DNA of 64,000 nucleotides. It comes from Candidatus Haliotispira prima (GTDB taxonomy: Bacteria > Spirochaetota > Spirochaetia > SP-2023). Positions 10,468 to 19,570 of the stretch are shown in pieces. Numbering within the stretch: the first letter of the stretch is position 1; every line of letters begins with the position of its first letter. The notes below the pieces were generated by a model. That model saw only the letters and a list, made by a program, of their open reading frames with translations, was not told where the DNA came from and did not search any database. The DNA lies in NCBI GenBank assembly GCA_029867005.1, contig CP123443.1, forward strand, positions 1,984,001 through 2,048,000, given 5' to 3'. A program made the translations under genes and the position numbers.

Positions 10468-11575
10468 ATGAAAAAACGAGATGATATGTTGACGGCTATC
10501 GGTATAAAGAGTAGAATATCCAATATCCAATATCCAATATCCAATATCCAATATCCTTTCAAAATTAGGCTTTCAGCAAACTAAGCCCCTTCTTTTATTT
10601 CCCAATATATTCAAATTTCCCTTATTATTTTCCCCATTTTTTTGCCTTTTTTCCATCTTTTTCATTCATCTGTTCTTGGCTTCCTGTGCCCCGATCTCCG
10701 GCGACAGTAAGGACCCGGAACCCCCCGCTCCGATTGTCCTAAACACTTCCGTAGCTTGGGTCTCCATGCGGGAGGGCCTGGTGCAATTTGACAATGGTAC
10801 CCAAGGAGCCGGAACAGTTGGCGTTGTAGTCAGCAAAGAAGATACACCTCCTACTTATGCAAGTGTAAAAGACTTGCCCGGTTTTTACACCAGAAAAACC
10901 AAAGCGGACGGGACAGCCAGAACCGTCTATCTTTCGATGACCGATAAAATGACCACCGCCAAGTTTAATGCGAATGTAACCGTTTCTGTTAATGGACAAG
11001 CTACAGACTTTGTCAGTGCCATTACTGCCGCTCCGGAACTGCTGCACCCAAATACCAACTACTATGCTTATTTCTACGAGATCACAGGCACGACAGGCAC
11101 AGCCATAAAAAAACTGGAATTTACAACGGAAAACTGCCCTGCCGTCTACCCAAGCACGGAAGGAACGTACAGCAATGTTTATAACCAAATCAGGGCCGAC
11201 AGCAGCTCTCCGACTATAGAATACAAGACTTCTGAAAGTTATTTAATTCCGGCGAGGTTTTATTATGTTTCAGTAAGTGGGGCAACGACTCATCAATTCC
11301 AACGGAATACTACGTTCTATACTATAAGTACAATTGCCGGAACAACACGCCCTTTAGGCTCTTTAGGAAATTTCGGTCTGGCAAATTTATTTTATGACTT
11401 GTACAATATGACTCCCTCAGGACCTGACGAAAACTTAACTCTTTGGGACGAAATGATAGGGATAGGTCCTCTTAATACGCACAATTTGAGTGAGTTCTGG
11501 AAAATTGATCACCGATTTGGGGGGAGAGATTTTTTATTTTACGACAATAAGAAGGCGGTATTAGTGACCGAATAG
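10468..11575 (+). CDS. Phase-variable lipoprotein, family B copy B2, OFF (n=6)
   Basis: AAAGGAG precedes ATG 10468. The leader MKKRDDMLTAIGIKSR crosses the tract and stops at TAA 10582-10584. The lipoprotein frame is open from the tract to 11575: hydrophobic segment FCLFSIFFIHLFL, lipobox ASC, then a mature domain nearly identical to B1 over its first two thirds, with differences clustered near the C-terminus. ATG to body is 208 nt (1 mod 3), so n of 5 or 8 would be ON (366 residues at n=5). TTG 10676 lies inside the signal peptide and would not give export. Function unknown. Confidence 0.8.
10515..10556 (+). repeat. Heptamer tract B2: (AATATCC)6
   Basis: Six perfect units followed by TTTC. 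OFF; n=5 would be ON. B1 and B2 share a body but have different units and counts, so the tracts change independently of the bodies. Confidence 0.95.
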
Positions 11576-11600
11576 CTGGCCTTAAACAGCTATATTTTAT
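11573..11600 (+). terminator. Terminator overlapping the B2 stop codon
   Basis: TAGCTG (11573-11578) pairs with CAGCTA (11587-11592), followed by TATTTTATAT; the same arrangement as after B1. Confidence 0.55.
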
Positions 11601-11677
11601 ATCCCTGCGGGTTGGGGGTCGGCGGCACCCCTACCCCGTCCAAGACCCACTTGCCATTCAACAAGCTCACCCCCCCA

Positions 11678-12160
11678 GTCTATGGACTCAAATAATCCCC
11701 TCTGTTGTAATTCCCCTCAGCCGGAGGGGTGCCCTTCAGGGCGGGGTGGTCTATCTCCCTCTCTTGGAGGGGGCGGGGGTGGTCACACTCAAATTTGTCT
11801 AAGGCCCACTTGTCAAGGTTCGACAAGCTCACCCCCCAGTCTATGGACTCAAATAATCCCCTCTGTTGTAATTCCCCTCCGGCGGAGGGCTGCCCTTCAG
11901 GGCGGGGTGGTCTATCCCCCTCTCTTGGAGGGGTCGGGGGTGGTCACACTCAAATTTGTCTAAGGCCCACTTGTCAAGGTTCGACAGGCTCACCCCCCCA
12001 GTCTATGGACTCAAATAATCCCCTCTGTTGTAATTCCCCTCCAGCGGAGGGCTGCCCTTCAGGGCGGGGTGGTCTATGCCCCTCTCTTGGAGGGGGCGGG
12101 GGTGGTTACACTCAAATTTGTCCAAGGCCCACTTGTCAAGGTTCGACAGGCTCACCTACC
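11678..12160 (+). repeat. 161-162 bp composite unit repeated three times
   Basis: Starts of equivalent positions at 11678, 11839 and 12001. Each unit holds a GC-rich double hairpin, a CTCTTGGAGGG hairpin, and a TTGTCAAGGTTCGACARGCTC element. It fills the 11.6-12.2 kb gap between B2 and the ON gene. No gene supported here. Confidence 0.9.
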
Positions 12161-12176
12161 ACCGACAGGCTACCTC

Positions 12177-12205
12177 TTGCCAAACCTTTTAAATGAGTAT
12201 ACAAT
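12177..12205 (+). promoter_or_regulatory. Promoter of lipoprotein copy C1 (the ON gene)
   Basis: TTGCCA (12177-12182), 17-bp spacer, TACAAT (12200-12205); 62 nt to the ATG. Indistinguishable in quality from the promoters of the OFF genes. Confidence 0.7.
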
Positions 12206-12267
12206 TTAGGTAGCAAATCAACTTTGCCCATTTTCGCATTTTCGTATCTTCTCAGAGGAGCACCCCC

Positions 12268-13263
12268 ATGAAAAAACAAGACCCAATATTGACTGATATT
12301 GGCATAAGCAGTCCAATATCCAATATCCAATATCCAATATCCAATATCCAATATCCAATATCCAATATCCAATATCACACTACTTTAGAAAGCAAGCAGC
12401 TATTTCCACCCCCTACAAACCGTCTTAAACCTTTTTATTCATTTCCCTATTGTCTTTTACTCTCCCTTTCTCTCTCCGTTCTCGGTCTGTTTCTGCCGGC
12501 CTGTGCCCCGCTGTCGGACAGCGAGAACCCGCCGGCCAAACTCCCCGATATTTCTCTCAGTAACACCTTGTATGCTCCGCACTTCATCTACTTTGAAATA
12601 ACTGTAAATAAAGCCATTGATACCAACTTGGAAGTCGGTTTTCTGATTGGCACCGATGCCGTAGTACCGCAAAATCCGGAAAACAATCAGGGCTATATCA
12701 GCAGAACTTTTAGCAGCAGCAATAAAAAACGGCAAGTCTTTTTGTTTATGCACGATACCACCGGCTATACCAACTCGGACGTAGAAAATACCTTTGACAG
12801 TTCCGACTTCCTACAAGTAGATACCAATTACTACCTGCATATTGTCAACAGCAGCCTGACAACTTCACCGCAAGCATTCACAACCATGAGCTACGAAACT
12901 CTCAATGCTATTGGCAATCCCGTTACAGCACTAAACGGCTTAGCAAGTACCGATCCTGTCGCCATCACCGGAATTATAGAGCGCAAGGCCGATGAACCGA
13001 CCATCTTCCCCTCTGTAATCTTTGGTAGCGGTTATCGTGCTGCTACAATTCGACAGGGAACCACCGATATAATACTCTGTACGTATACAGCACAAACATG
13101 TTACCCTAGTTTTGCCGGTTTGAAAGACTACCGGCACTACCGGAGTGCCGTCGATTATATTACCTTGTTAATAGCCCCAAATGCCCGTACCGGCTCCGGC
13201 ACATGGTCGGTGGTGACAACCAGTTCAACATATTATCTCCAAATTAACACCATCACAGAGTAA
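12268..13263 (+). CDS. Phase-variable lipoprotein, family C copy C1, ON (n=8)
   Basis: The only one of the 15 switch genes in this window whose ATG is in frame with its lipoprotein: 331 codons run uninterrupted from ATG 12268 (AGAGGAG upstream) to TAA 13263. The leader MKKQDPILTDIGIS is followed by heptapeptide repeats SNIQYPI made by the tract, a hydrophilic stretch, the hydrophobic segment LLLSLSLSVLGLF, and lipobox PAC with cysteine at residue 79. The segment before the cysteine is therefore unusually long, its first 55 or so residues being the switch. The mature domain of about 250 residues is unlike families A, B and D and I do not recognise it. The equivalent frame in the other copies reads the same YHTTLExKQL junction, which shows this is the intended reading. 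Confidence 0.85.
   Translation: MKKQDPILTDIGISSPISNIQYPISNIQYPISNIQYHTTLESKQLFPPPTNRLKPFYSFPYCLLLSLSLSVLGLFLPACAPLSDSENPPAKLPDISLSNTLYAPHFIYFEITVNKAIDTNLEVGFLIGTDAVVPQNPENNQGYISRTFSSSNKKRQVFLFMHDTTGYTNSDVENTFDSSDFLQVDTNYYLHIVNSSLTTSPQAFTTMSYETLNAIGNPVTALNGLASTDPVAITGIIERKADEPTIFPSVIFGSGYRAATIRQGTTDIILCTYTAQTCYPSFAGLKDYRHYRSAVDYITLLIAPNARTGSGTWSVVTTSSTYYLQINTITE
12315..12376 (+). repeat. Heptamer tract C1: (AATATCC)8 plus 6 nt
   Basis: Eight full units, the longest tract in the window. Relative to the n=4 genes this adds 28 nt (1 mod 3), which brings the lipoprotein into frame. Confidence 0.97.
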
Positions 13264-13391
13264 GGAAAAGAGTTCTGCTTTGGCTCAACGATCCGTTATG
13301 GGGGCGATCCCTTATGGGGGAGTTGGCTCCCCATGCGTTACGGCTAATCAACCTGCGAGCAAGAGCAACACTTGCTCAATTCTTGCGGCTT

Positions 13392-14972
13392 TTAGCCTGG
13401 GGCCAACTGCTGACGTTTGCCCATCTCTCCGTAATAGATAGCAAACTGAGAGGTTGAAAAGTCCACCTCTAACGTAGCCTCAAAACACCTGCCGGAAACG
13501 TCCTTAGTCCACCGAAAATGTAACGTACCTTCACTTGGCGCACTCAGGTCCAGCTTTGCACCGGAGTCTTTGTTGCCGAAGGCCGGGTAACTATTGCGGA
13601 AACGCAGCAAGGCCAACTGCTGTAAAACCAATCGGTTTTCCAATCGATCTTCCAATCGATCTTCCAGGTCCGCCAACGATAAGTTCGTCCGGTTAATCTC
13701 CTTGTGGCCTTCCCTGTCAGCCTTTTCCGTATCGTTACAGCCGGCAAACAGATCCAGATACCAGACCTGTGGAACCCCCGGCAAAAACAATTGTACGGCT
13801 CGCGCCAGTAGCATTTTATTTTCGTCTCCGCCAAGGGCACTAAAAAATGTAGCGTTGACTTGATAATACGAGATTTTCTTGCCGGCAGAATCATACAAAT
13901 CCTTGATCCGGCCGCCGCGCTGTTGAATCTTTTCTATCAGTGCCGCTATTTCCTCTTCCTCAATCAGACCTTTGATATCCAGCAGGGGAATGCCATCGTG
14001 GCAGCCCAGCATGTTGACCGTGCGATAATCGTTCTGCTGAATTTCTGCAATCCATTGCTGCAATTTGCCGGCATTGCCATACTCCAGGCTATAGATGATC
14101 AGGCTGGGAAAGAAAAAGTCGTAGATCATATAGCCGGCCTCAGATAGCTGACAGTGAATCATTTCGCTATATGTCGCATGAATCTCCGGCAGCAGCTCCA
14201 GGTTGAACTGCCGGGCAATTTCCTGCAATCGGGCCAGGTAGCCCCAGGTGCCCGGCTTGTTGAAAAAATTGCTCTGCCCGGCCTCTTTGTGCAAGTAGGC
14301 AAAAGCATCCAGACGTACAATATCAGCTCCATAGTCTTTCAGTTGCCGCAAAGTCTGCTCGTAAAACTGCCAGACCTGCTCGGATTCGGCGTTCAGGTCC
14401 ATCTGTCCCAAATACACCGTCTTACCTGTCGCATCTTTATCCACACTCTGATAGAACGTATTCCAATAGTAGCGGGAGTTGTCGGCGGAAACAGACGGGC
14501 CGTCATCGGGAAGGCGCAAAACCGGCAAGCCGGGTTTGCGCATGAACAGCTTTTCTAAATATTGCGGCTCCGGCACAATGCAGCCTTCCGCATTGTATTG
14601 ACCCTTTCCGGCCCAAAATTTGTTCCAATCAATAAAAAAATCGACATACGGCGACTCGGGACCTTTTGCCAACAAGTCCTGAAACTGGGGAGACTGCACC
14701 GAAAGATGGTTTAAGACAAAATCCAGCTTCAAACGGATACCCATCTGCCCCAATGCTTGCAGATCAGCCCTGCCGGCCAGTGTTTCTTCCAACATATAAC
14801 TTTGGATAGAGAAACCGCGGTCTAAGTCCGACCGGAATAGCGATGGCAAAATGTAAAACGCCGAGAACGCCCCGGCAAATTTGGGATGTTGCAACAACTC
14901 CACAATATTAGATAACTTGCCACCACAACTATCGGGATAGGCATTGAATATTACGCCGTTACCGTTAATCAT
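13392..14972 (-). CDS. GH13 sucrose-phosphorylase-like glycosidase
   Basis: A 526-residue alpha-amylase superfamily enzyme. All GH13 catalytic motifs are visible: region I DFVLNH (84-89), nucleophile D222 in DIVRLDAF, acid/base E263 in LPEIH, and HD (325-326) in MLGCHDG. The overall form (short N-terminus reaching FNAYPDS quickly, no extra domains) resembles subfamily 18 phosphorylases, which cleave sucrose, glucosylglycerate or related glucosides with phosphate; substrate not assignable. ATG 14972 overlaps the stop of the upstream kinase gene (ATGATTAA), suggesting translational coupling; GTG 14996 is an alternative. An in-frame 12-bp duplication gives LEDRLEDRLENR near residue 455. Convergent with the ON lipoprotein gene. 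Confidence 0.85.
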   Translation of the reverse strand: MINGNGVIFNAYPDSCGGKLSNIVELLQHPKFAGAFSAFYILPSLFRSDLDRGFSIQSYMLEETLAGRADLQALGQMGIRLKLDFVLNHLSVQSPQFQDLLAKGPESPYVDFFIDWNKFWAGKGQYNAEGCIVPEPQYLEKLFMRKPGLPVLRLPDDGPSVSADNSRYYWNTFYQSVDKDATGKTVYLGQMDLNAESEQVWQFYEQTLRQLKDYGADIVRLDAFAYLHKEAGQSNFFNKPGTWGYLARLQEIARQFNLELLPEIHATYSEMIHCQLSEAGYMIYDFFFPSLIIYSLEYGNAGKLQQWIAEIQQNDYRTVNMLGCHDGIPLLDIKGLIEEEEIAALIEKIQQRGGRIKDLYDSAGKKISYYQVNATFFSALGGDENKMLLARAVQLFLPGVPQVWYLDLFAGCNDTEKADREGHKEINRTNLSLADLEDRLEDRLENRLVLQQLALLRFRNSYPAFGNKDSGAKLDLSAPSEGTLHFRWTKDVSGRCFEATLEVDFSTSQFAIYYGEMGKRQQLAPG

Positions 14973-15900
14973 GGGACGCACCCATATCCGGCTCACAAAT
15001 ATCAGCAGCTTGCAGCATTACGTTGTCCTTGCTGACAATCCATTTCGCCCTGTTTTTTTGGCTCAACAATTGTTGCTGTTCCAGTTCTAATGCCAGCTCA
15101 ATGAGCGGCGAATCTATGTTGGTATCACGCCCGCGCTTGCGGCGATGCTCCAGCGTTTCCGCCGGCGAGCTGTATAAGTAAATAGGGTAATCAACCCCTT
15201 CCAGCCTGACGTTGTTACCGTGTGTCCACTCAATCACCAGAACCTGAATTTGTGTGGCATCAATTTTTTCGTAGGTGACATCTTCCGGACTGCGCCCCAT
15301 ACGTTTCAGTACCAAGCCGGGCTTACCTGCCTTGAAATTGGCAATGACTCGGTTGAGGTAAGAAAAATTAATTTCCTTTTCGCTGCCGAGATAGCCGGCT
15401 AAAGCCGCCTTGCCGGCTTCGCGGTACGTTTTGAGCCAGTCGGTCTCCGTTGCACCGGCAAGATCCAGCATTTCCGGTTTCATTTGGGCCAGCTCCCGCA
15501 TCCAATCGTTAGAAAAATCATCGCGCAGGGAAAGCGCAGTCAACCCATGGTCTCGGTAGCGGCGCAGCCGCTCTTCATCGTTGACAGCAGGTCTGCGATG
15601 CGGGTAGTTGTCGCCCGAAAGGACATAGCCCGGACGGCCTTCAAGCCGGAGAAAATGCGCCAACAACGCACCTGTTTCCGACTTGCCGACACCGGAACCA
15701 CCGTACACCGAAATTACTATTTTGTTCGCACCGTTTATACCTTCTGTACGATCCTGTATTTTGGGGTATCTTTCCAACTCTTGGCTCAATATCGGATGGA
15801 GAGTCCGGGCTATGGCAATATGTTGCTCCGTGATCAGAACTTTATCGCCGGGCATGTCCCCTATTTTAATTTGTCGGGTATCATACCATTCCGGATTCAT
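14965..15900 (-). CDS. P-loop kinase, uridine-kinase-like
   Basis: A 311-residue cytoplasmic protein. A Walker A motif GGSGVGKSE lies at residues 67-75 and a SGDNYPHR segment about 25 residues later occupies the position of the substrate-binding aspartate in uridine kinase and phosphoribulokinase-like enzymes. The start at 15900 is preferred over ATG 15915 because GGAGA sits 8 bp before it and overlaps the earlier ATG. It is transcribed ahead of, and overlaps by 8 nt with, the GH13 gene, so it probably acts on a sugar or sugar phosphate in the same pathway; this is inference. An adenylylsulfate or nucleoside kinase cannot be excluded. Confidence 0.65.
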   Translation of the reverse strand: MNPEWYDTRQIKIGDMPGDKVLITEQHIAIARTLHPILSQELERYPKIQDRTEGINGANKIVISVYGGSGVGKSETGALLAHFLRLEGRPGYVLSGDNYPHRRPAVNDEERLRRYRDHGLTALSLRDDFSNDWMRELAQMKPEMLDLAGATETDWLKTYREAGKAALAGYLGSEKEINFSYLNRVIANFKAGKPGLVLKRMGRSPEDVTYEKIDATQIQVLVIEWTHGNNVRLEGVDYPIYLYSSPAETLEHRRKRGRDTNIDSPLIELALELEQQQLLSQKNRAKWIVSKDNVMLQAADICEPDMGASHD

Positions 15901-16078
15901 CGTACTGTTCTCCATTGGTCGGCATATTTTAGTAATGTATACGCTCGCAAGAAACTTGACAATGGGTTTGTCATTCCCCTGTCTTTTCGGCCACCTGCAC
16001 CACTTTGTACAGCAGCGAAGAAGAACCCCGCAAACCCTGCCCTTCTTTTAGAAACCAAAGTATACAAAGTATAAAGGA

Positions 16079-16651
16079 CTACTGGCCGAAGGTATTGGCT
16101 TCTTTTAGGTAAGCCAGCTCTTCCGTTGTGGATTCTCGTCCTACTATCCGATTGCGGTGCGGAAAACGGCCAAACTGCTTTATGATTTGATAATGCTCTA
16201 CGGCGGAATCAAGAGCCGTTGAGTCTTGTTGTTCTACAGCCAACTCGGCCATATACAGTACAGCTTCCATTTGATCTTCCATTTTTTCACTGTGTTCCAG
16301 TGGCATGAAAGCAAACAGTCGTTGCATCGGGCTAAGCTGCTGAATAGCACTCTTGTCATTTGAATCCAGCATGGATCGAGTCATAGCCAAAGCTTTTTCT
16401 CCATACGCAAAGGCCTGTGCCGTACCACGGAAAATATTGCGGGGGAACTGATCCAACACAATAATCGCCGCCAAAATCTCTTCCGGGCTCTCCCCTGTAA
16501 ATGTATCTGCTTCTGCATTGAGTTCATCCAGCAAGGTACCAAAATTCTCCTGAATCTGTCGGTCTACATCATCGCTGCGGTGAAACCACTGTTTCAGGGA
16601 AAGTTCCTCAAACCAAAATTGCAAGACCTTCTTTTCCCAACCTTTTTGCAT
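16079..16651 (-). CDS. DUF924 family protein
   Basis: 190 residues. Hallmark VLDQFPRNIFRGT segment and FMPLEHSE segment of the DUF924 family (soluble alpha-helical proteins with TPR-like folds, function not established). Start chosen at ATG 16651 because AAGGAG lies 7 bp upstream; an upstream extension would read through TTCGACAGGCTCACC repeat sequence. Last gene of the minus-strand block inserted among the lipoprotein genes. Confidence 0.85.
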   Translation of the reverse strand: MQKGWEKKVLQFWFEELSLKQWFHRSDDVDRQIQENFGTLLDELNAEADTFTGESPEEILAAIIVLDQFPRNIFRGTAQAFAYGEKALAMTRSMLDSNDKSAIQQLSPMQRLFAFMPLEHSEKMEDQMEAVLYMAELAVEQQDSTALDSAVEHYQIIKQFGRFPHRNRIVGRESTTEELAYLKEANTFGQ

Positions 16652-16705
16652 AAGCAACTCCTTTCCACAACGTACTCTCGAATGTATAGGAATCACCATC
16701 CTTTG

Positions 16706-16788
16706 CCAAGGTTCGACAGGCTCACCTACCATTTAACAGGCTCACCTGCCATTTGACAGCCTCACCTGCCATTCGACAGGCTCACCTC
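16706..16788 (+). repeat. 20-bp element CGACAGGCTCACCTACCATT, four degenerate copies
   Basis: Imperfect tandem copies between the DUF924 gene and the A5 promoter. The same element recurs in most intergenic gaps of the region. Confidence 0.8.
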
Positions 16789-16817
16789 TTGCCAAGCCTC
16801 TTAAATGAGTATACAAT
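16789..16817 (+). promoter_or_regulatory. Promoter of lipoprotein copy A5
   Basis: TTGCCA (16789-16794), 17-bp spacer, TACAAT (16812-16817); 70 nt to the ATG, which is three 8-bp steps longer than in A1. Confidence 0.7.
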
Positions 16818-16887
16818 TCAGGCAGCAAATCGACTTTGCCCGTTTTCGCATTTTCGTATCTTCCTATCTTCTCAGAGGAGTTCCCCC

Positions 16888-17903
16888 ATGGAAAAACAAA
16901 ACCAAATATTGACTGACATTGGCATAAACAGTATAATATCCAATATCCAATATCCAATATCCAATATCACACTACTTTAGAAAACAAGCAGTTATTTCAC
17001 CCCCCTACAAACCATCCTAAACCTTTTTACTCTTTTTTCTGTCGTCTTTTACCACTATTTTTTCTGTCCGTTCTCGGTCTGTTTCTCCCGGCCTGTGCCC
17101 CAATTTCGGACAGTAAAGACCCGGAACCCAACCCCGATATTTCCTTTTCCGTCACCGCTGTGGCCTCCTCTCTCCAATTAGAGGTGACCGGTGTTCCGGC
17201 TGTTACAGATGTGGGGGCCGTTATCCGCTTAGCGGCGGAAGCCGCTCCGACTCAGACTGAAGCCCGGGCGAGCAAAGGCTATGTCAGCCTCAGTATAGAG
17301 GCGGGCAGCACCCGCAAATTCAGTATCAGCCAACATTACGCCAGTGATTTTACGGATGGTGGCTTTACTCTGGACGATGTCCTCACACCCAATGCAAAAT
17401 ACAAATTGTACCTGTATATGCCTTCGACTATTGACCTGGGGCAAACGGAGATTAAAGGCGGAACGATTAAGGGGGATACAGTTGAAATTTCTTTTACCAC
17501 CGCGAGCTTGCCCGCTGCGGGGGATGCCGTATGGAGCGAGAAACTGGCTGCCAAAGAATATGTTGCCAGTCTCAACGAATACCATTTTATGGAAAACCAA
17601 ACAGGTGTATTTGTCGCCTATTTTTGGTCATCATTTATACCTCCTGTTATTGATATTGCCACTAAAGATAACAACATAAATCGTGGTTTAGGAAGTCTTG
17701 TAGGTAGTATCGTAACACCAGGTCCCGATTATTACTATAATGGAGGAGTAATTACAGGTTATGATTCTACGGTGTCTCAATACACCTACTCAATAGGTGC
17801 CGACAAAGTAACTTCTCCAACCATAAGAAACCATATAAAAGTGACTGTCACTCCTCAAAGCGGCCCATTCGTACGATATAATACTGTCGTTAATCGCTAT
17901 TAG
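16888..17903 (+). CDS. Phase-variable lipoprotein, family A copy A5, OFF (n=4)
   Basis: AGAGGAG precedes ATG 16888. The leader MEKQNQILTDIGIN stops after the tract at TAG 16978-16980. The lipoprotein frame has signal segment LLPLFFLSVLGLFL, lipobox PAC, DSKDPEPNPDIS, and is open to 17903 (340 residues at n=5). Class W C-terminus ending VVNRY, nearly the same by eye as in A9. GTG 17160 is the first start in frame but lies within the mature domain. Function unknown. Confidence 0.8.
16935..16968 (+). repeat. Heptamer tract A5: (AATATCC)4 plus 6 nt
   Basis: Four units. OFF; n=5 would be ON. Confidence 0.95.
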
Positions 17904-18158
17904 TCGTATAATTTTACTGGGGTTACAATAAAATTAAGGTATGAGGATACACCGTTACATATGGTGTAAGGTTCACCAAACTAACCTACCATTCCCCTCC
18001 CTTGAAGGGGTCAGGGGTGGTGGGCAAAGGGACTAATTAGGGGGGGGCACTCAAACCCGCTCTAAGGCCACCCCTTGCCAAGGTTCGACAGGCTCACCTA
18101 CCATTTGACAGGCTCACCTACCATTCGACAGGCTCACCTACCACCGACAGGCTACCCC
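17904..18158 (+). repeat. Intergenic repeats between A5 and A6
   Basis: Conserved 3' flank (TTTTACTGGGGTTACAATAAA-like), a short CCCTCCCTTGAAGGGG hairpin, and three copies of the 20-bp CGACAGGCTCACCTACCATT element from about 18085. No gene seen. Confidence 0.75.
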
Positions 18159-18187
18159 TTGCCAAGCCTCTTAAATGAGTATACAAT
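18159..18187 (+). promoter_or_regulatory. Promoter of lipoprotein copy A6
   Basis: TTGCCA (18159-18164), 17-bp spacer, TACAAT (18182-18187); 62 nt to the ATG. Confidence 0.7.
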
Positions 18188-18249
18188 CCAGGCTGCAAAT
18201 CGACTTTGCCCATTTTCGCATTTTCGTATCTTCTCAGAGGAGCACCCCC

Positions 18250-19262
18250 ATGGAAAAACAAAACCAAATATTGACTGATGTTGGCATAAACAGTATAATA
18301 TCCAATATCCAATATCCAATATCCAATATCATACTACTTTAGAGAGAAAGCAGTTATTTTCTTGTATATCAACTAGTTACAATCTTTTCCATCCATTTTT
18401 CTTACGCCTTCTTCCCTTCCTCTTGCTGTCCGTTCTCGGTCTGTTTCTGCCGGCCTGTGCCCCGATTTCGGACAGTAAAAACCCGGAACCCAACCCCGAT
18501 ATTTCCTTTTCCGTCACCGCTGTGGCCTCCTCTGTGCAATTCGAGGTGACTGGTGTTCCGGCTGTTACCGATATGGGGGCCGTTATCCGCCAGGCGGCGG
18601 AAGCCGCTCCGACTCAGACCGAAGCCCGGGCAAGCAAGGGATATGTCAGTCTGAGTATAGAGGCGGGCAGCACCCGCAAATTTAGCATCAGCCAACATTA
18701 CGGCAGCAACTTTGAAGATGGCGGTTTTACTCTGGACGATGTTCTCACACCCAACACAAAATACAAATTGTACCTGTATATGCCTTCTGCTATTGACTTA
18801 GCACAAACAGCCATTAAAGGCGGAGCAATTAAGGGGGATACAGTTGAAATTTCTTTTACTACGGCGAGCTTGCCCGCTGCGGGGGATGCCGTATGGAGCG
18901 AGAAGTTGGCAGCCGAAGAATATACAGCAAGCCTCAACGAATACCACTTTATGGAAAACCAAACAGGTGTATTTGTCGCCTACTTTTGGTCATCGTCTAT
19001 ACCTGTTCTTATTGAGAGTAGTACTGCAAACCTCGACAACCGTAATGGTCTGGGAACTTATACTGGTGGCATGCCAAGACTGAATCCTAATTTTTACTAT
19101 AATGGCGGGGTCATTTCGGGTTATATATCTGCGGAGAATCAATACAGCTATATACTAAGTGCCGACAAATTAGCTTCTTCAATCTTAAGAGACGATATTA
19201 AAATGCATGTCACTCTCACGAGAGGAAGCACAAATTATACGACTCTCGTTAATCGCTATTAG
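18250..19262 (+). CDS. Phase-variable lipoprotein, family A copy A6, OFF (n=4)
   Basis: ATG 18250 after AGAGGAG. The leader stops at the TAG just after the tract. The lipoprotein frame (339 residues at n=5) carries a signal-peptide variant with TSYNLFHPFFLRLLPF that is shared only with A11, then lipobox PAC. A TTG at 18423 lies inside the signal peptide in frame and could give a weak, shortened signal sequence. Class W C-terminus of a second subtype (IPVLIESST...TLVNRY), similar to A8. Its mix of an A11-like front and an A8-like back points to recombination between copies. Confidence 0.8.
18297..18330 (+). repeat. Heptamer tract A6: (AATATCC)4 plus 6 nt
   Basis: Four units. OFF; n=5 would be ON. 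Confidence 0.95.
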
Positions 19263-19487
19263 TGGTATAATCTATTTGGGTTACAATAAATAATGAACTA
19301 CGGCCCCTCTAACCCACCCCTTGCCAAGGTTCGACAACCTCACCTACCATTGCCCTCCCCTGGCAGAGGGATTAATATAGGGGTGGTCGTCCAATAGACT
19401 CAAATTGTTGTAATTCCCCTCTTTTGGCAAGGTTCGACAGGCTCACCTACCATTCGACAGGCCCACCTGCCACCGACAGGTCACCCC

Positions 19488-19516
19488 TTGCCAAGCCTCT
19501 TAAATGAGTATACAAT
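19488..19516 (+). promoter_or_regulatory. Promoter of lipoprotein copy A7
   Basis: TTGCCA (19488-19493), 17-bp spacer, TACAAT (19511-19516); 54 nt to the ATG. The preceding gap (19263-19487) holds the conserved 3' flank and scattered TTCGACAGGCTCACC elements only. Confidence 0.7.
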
Positions 19517-19570
19517 TCAGGCTGCAAATCGACTTTGCCCATTTTCGTATCTTCTCAGAGGAGCACCCCC

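Noticed and set aside
13311..13335. GGGGAG-TTGG-CTCCCC hairpin as terminator of C1
   Set aside because: The stem is short and no T-run follows on either strand, so it is not convincing as an intrinsic terminator.
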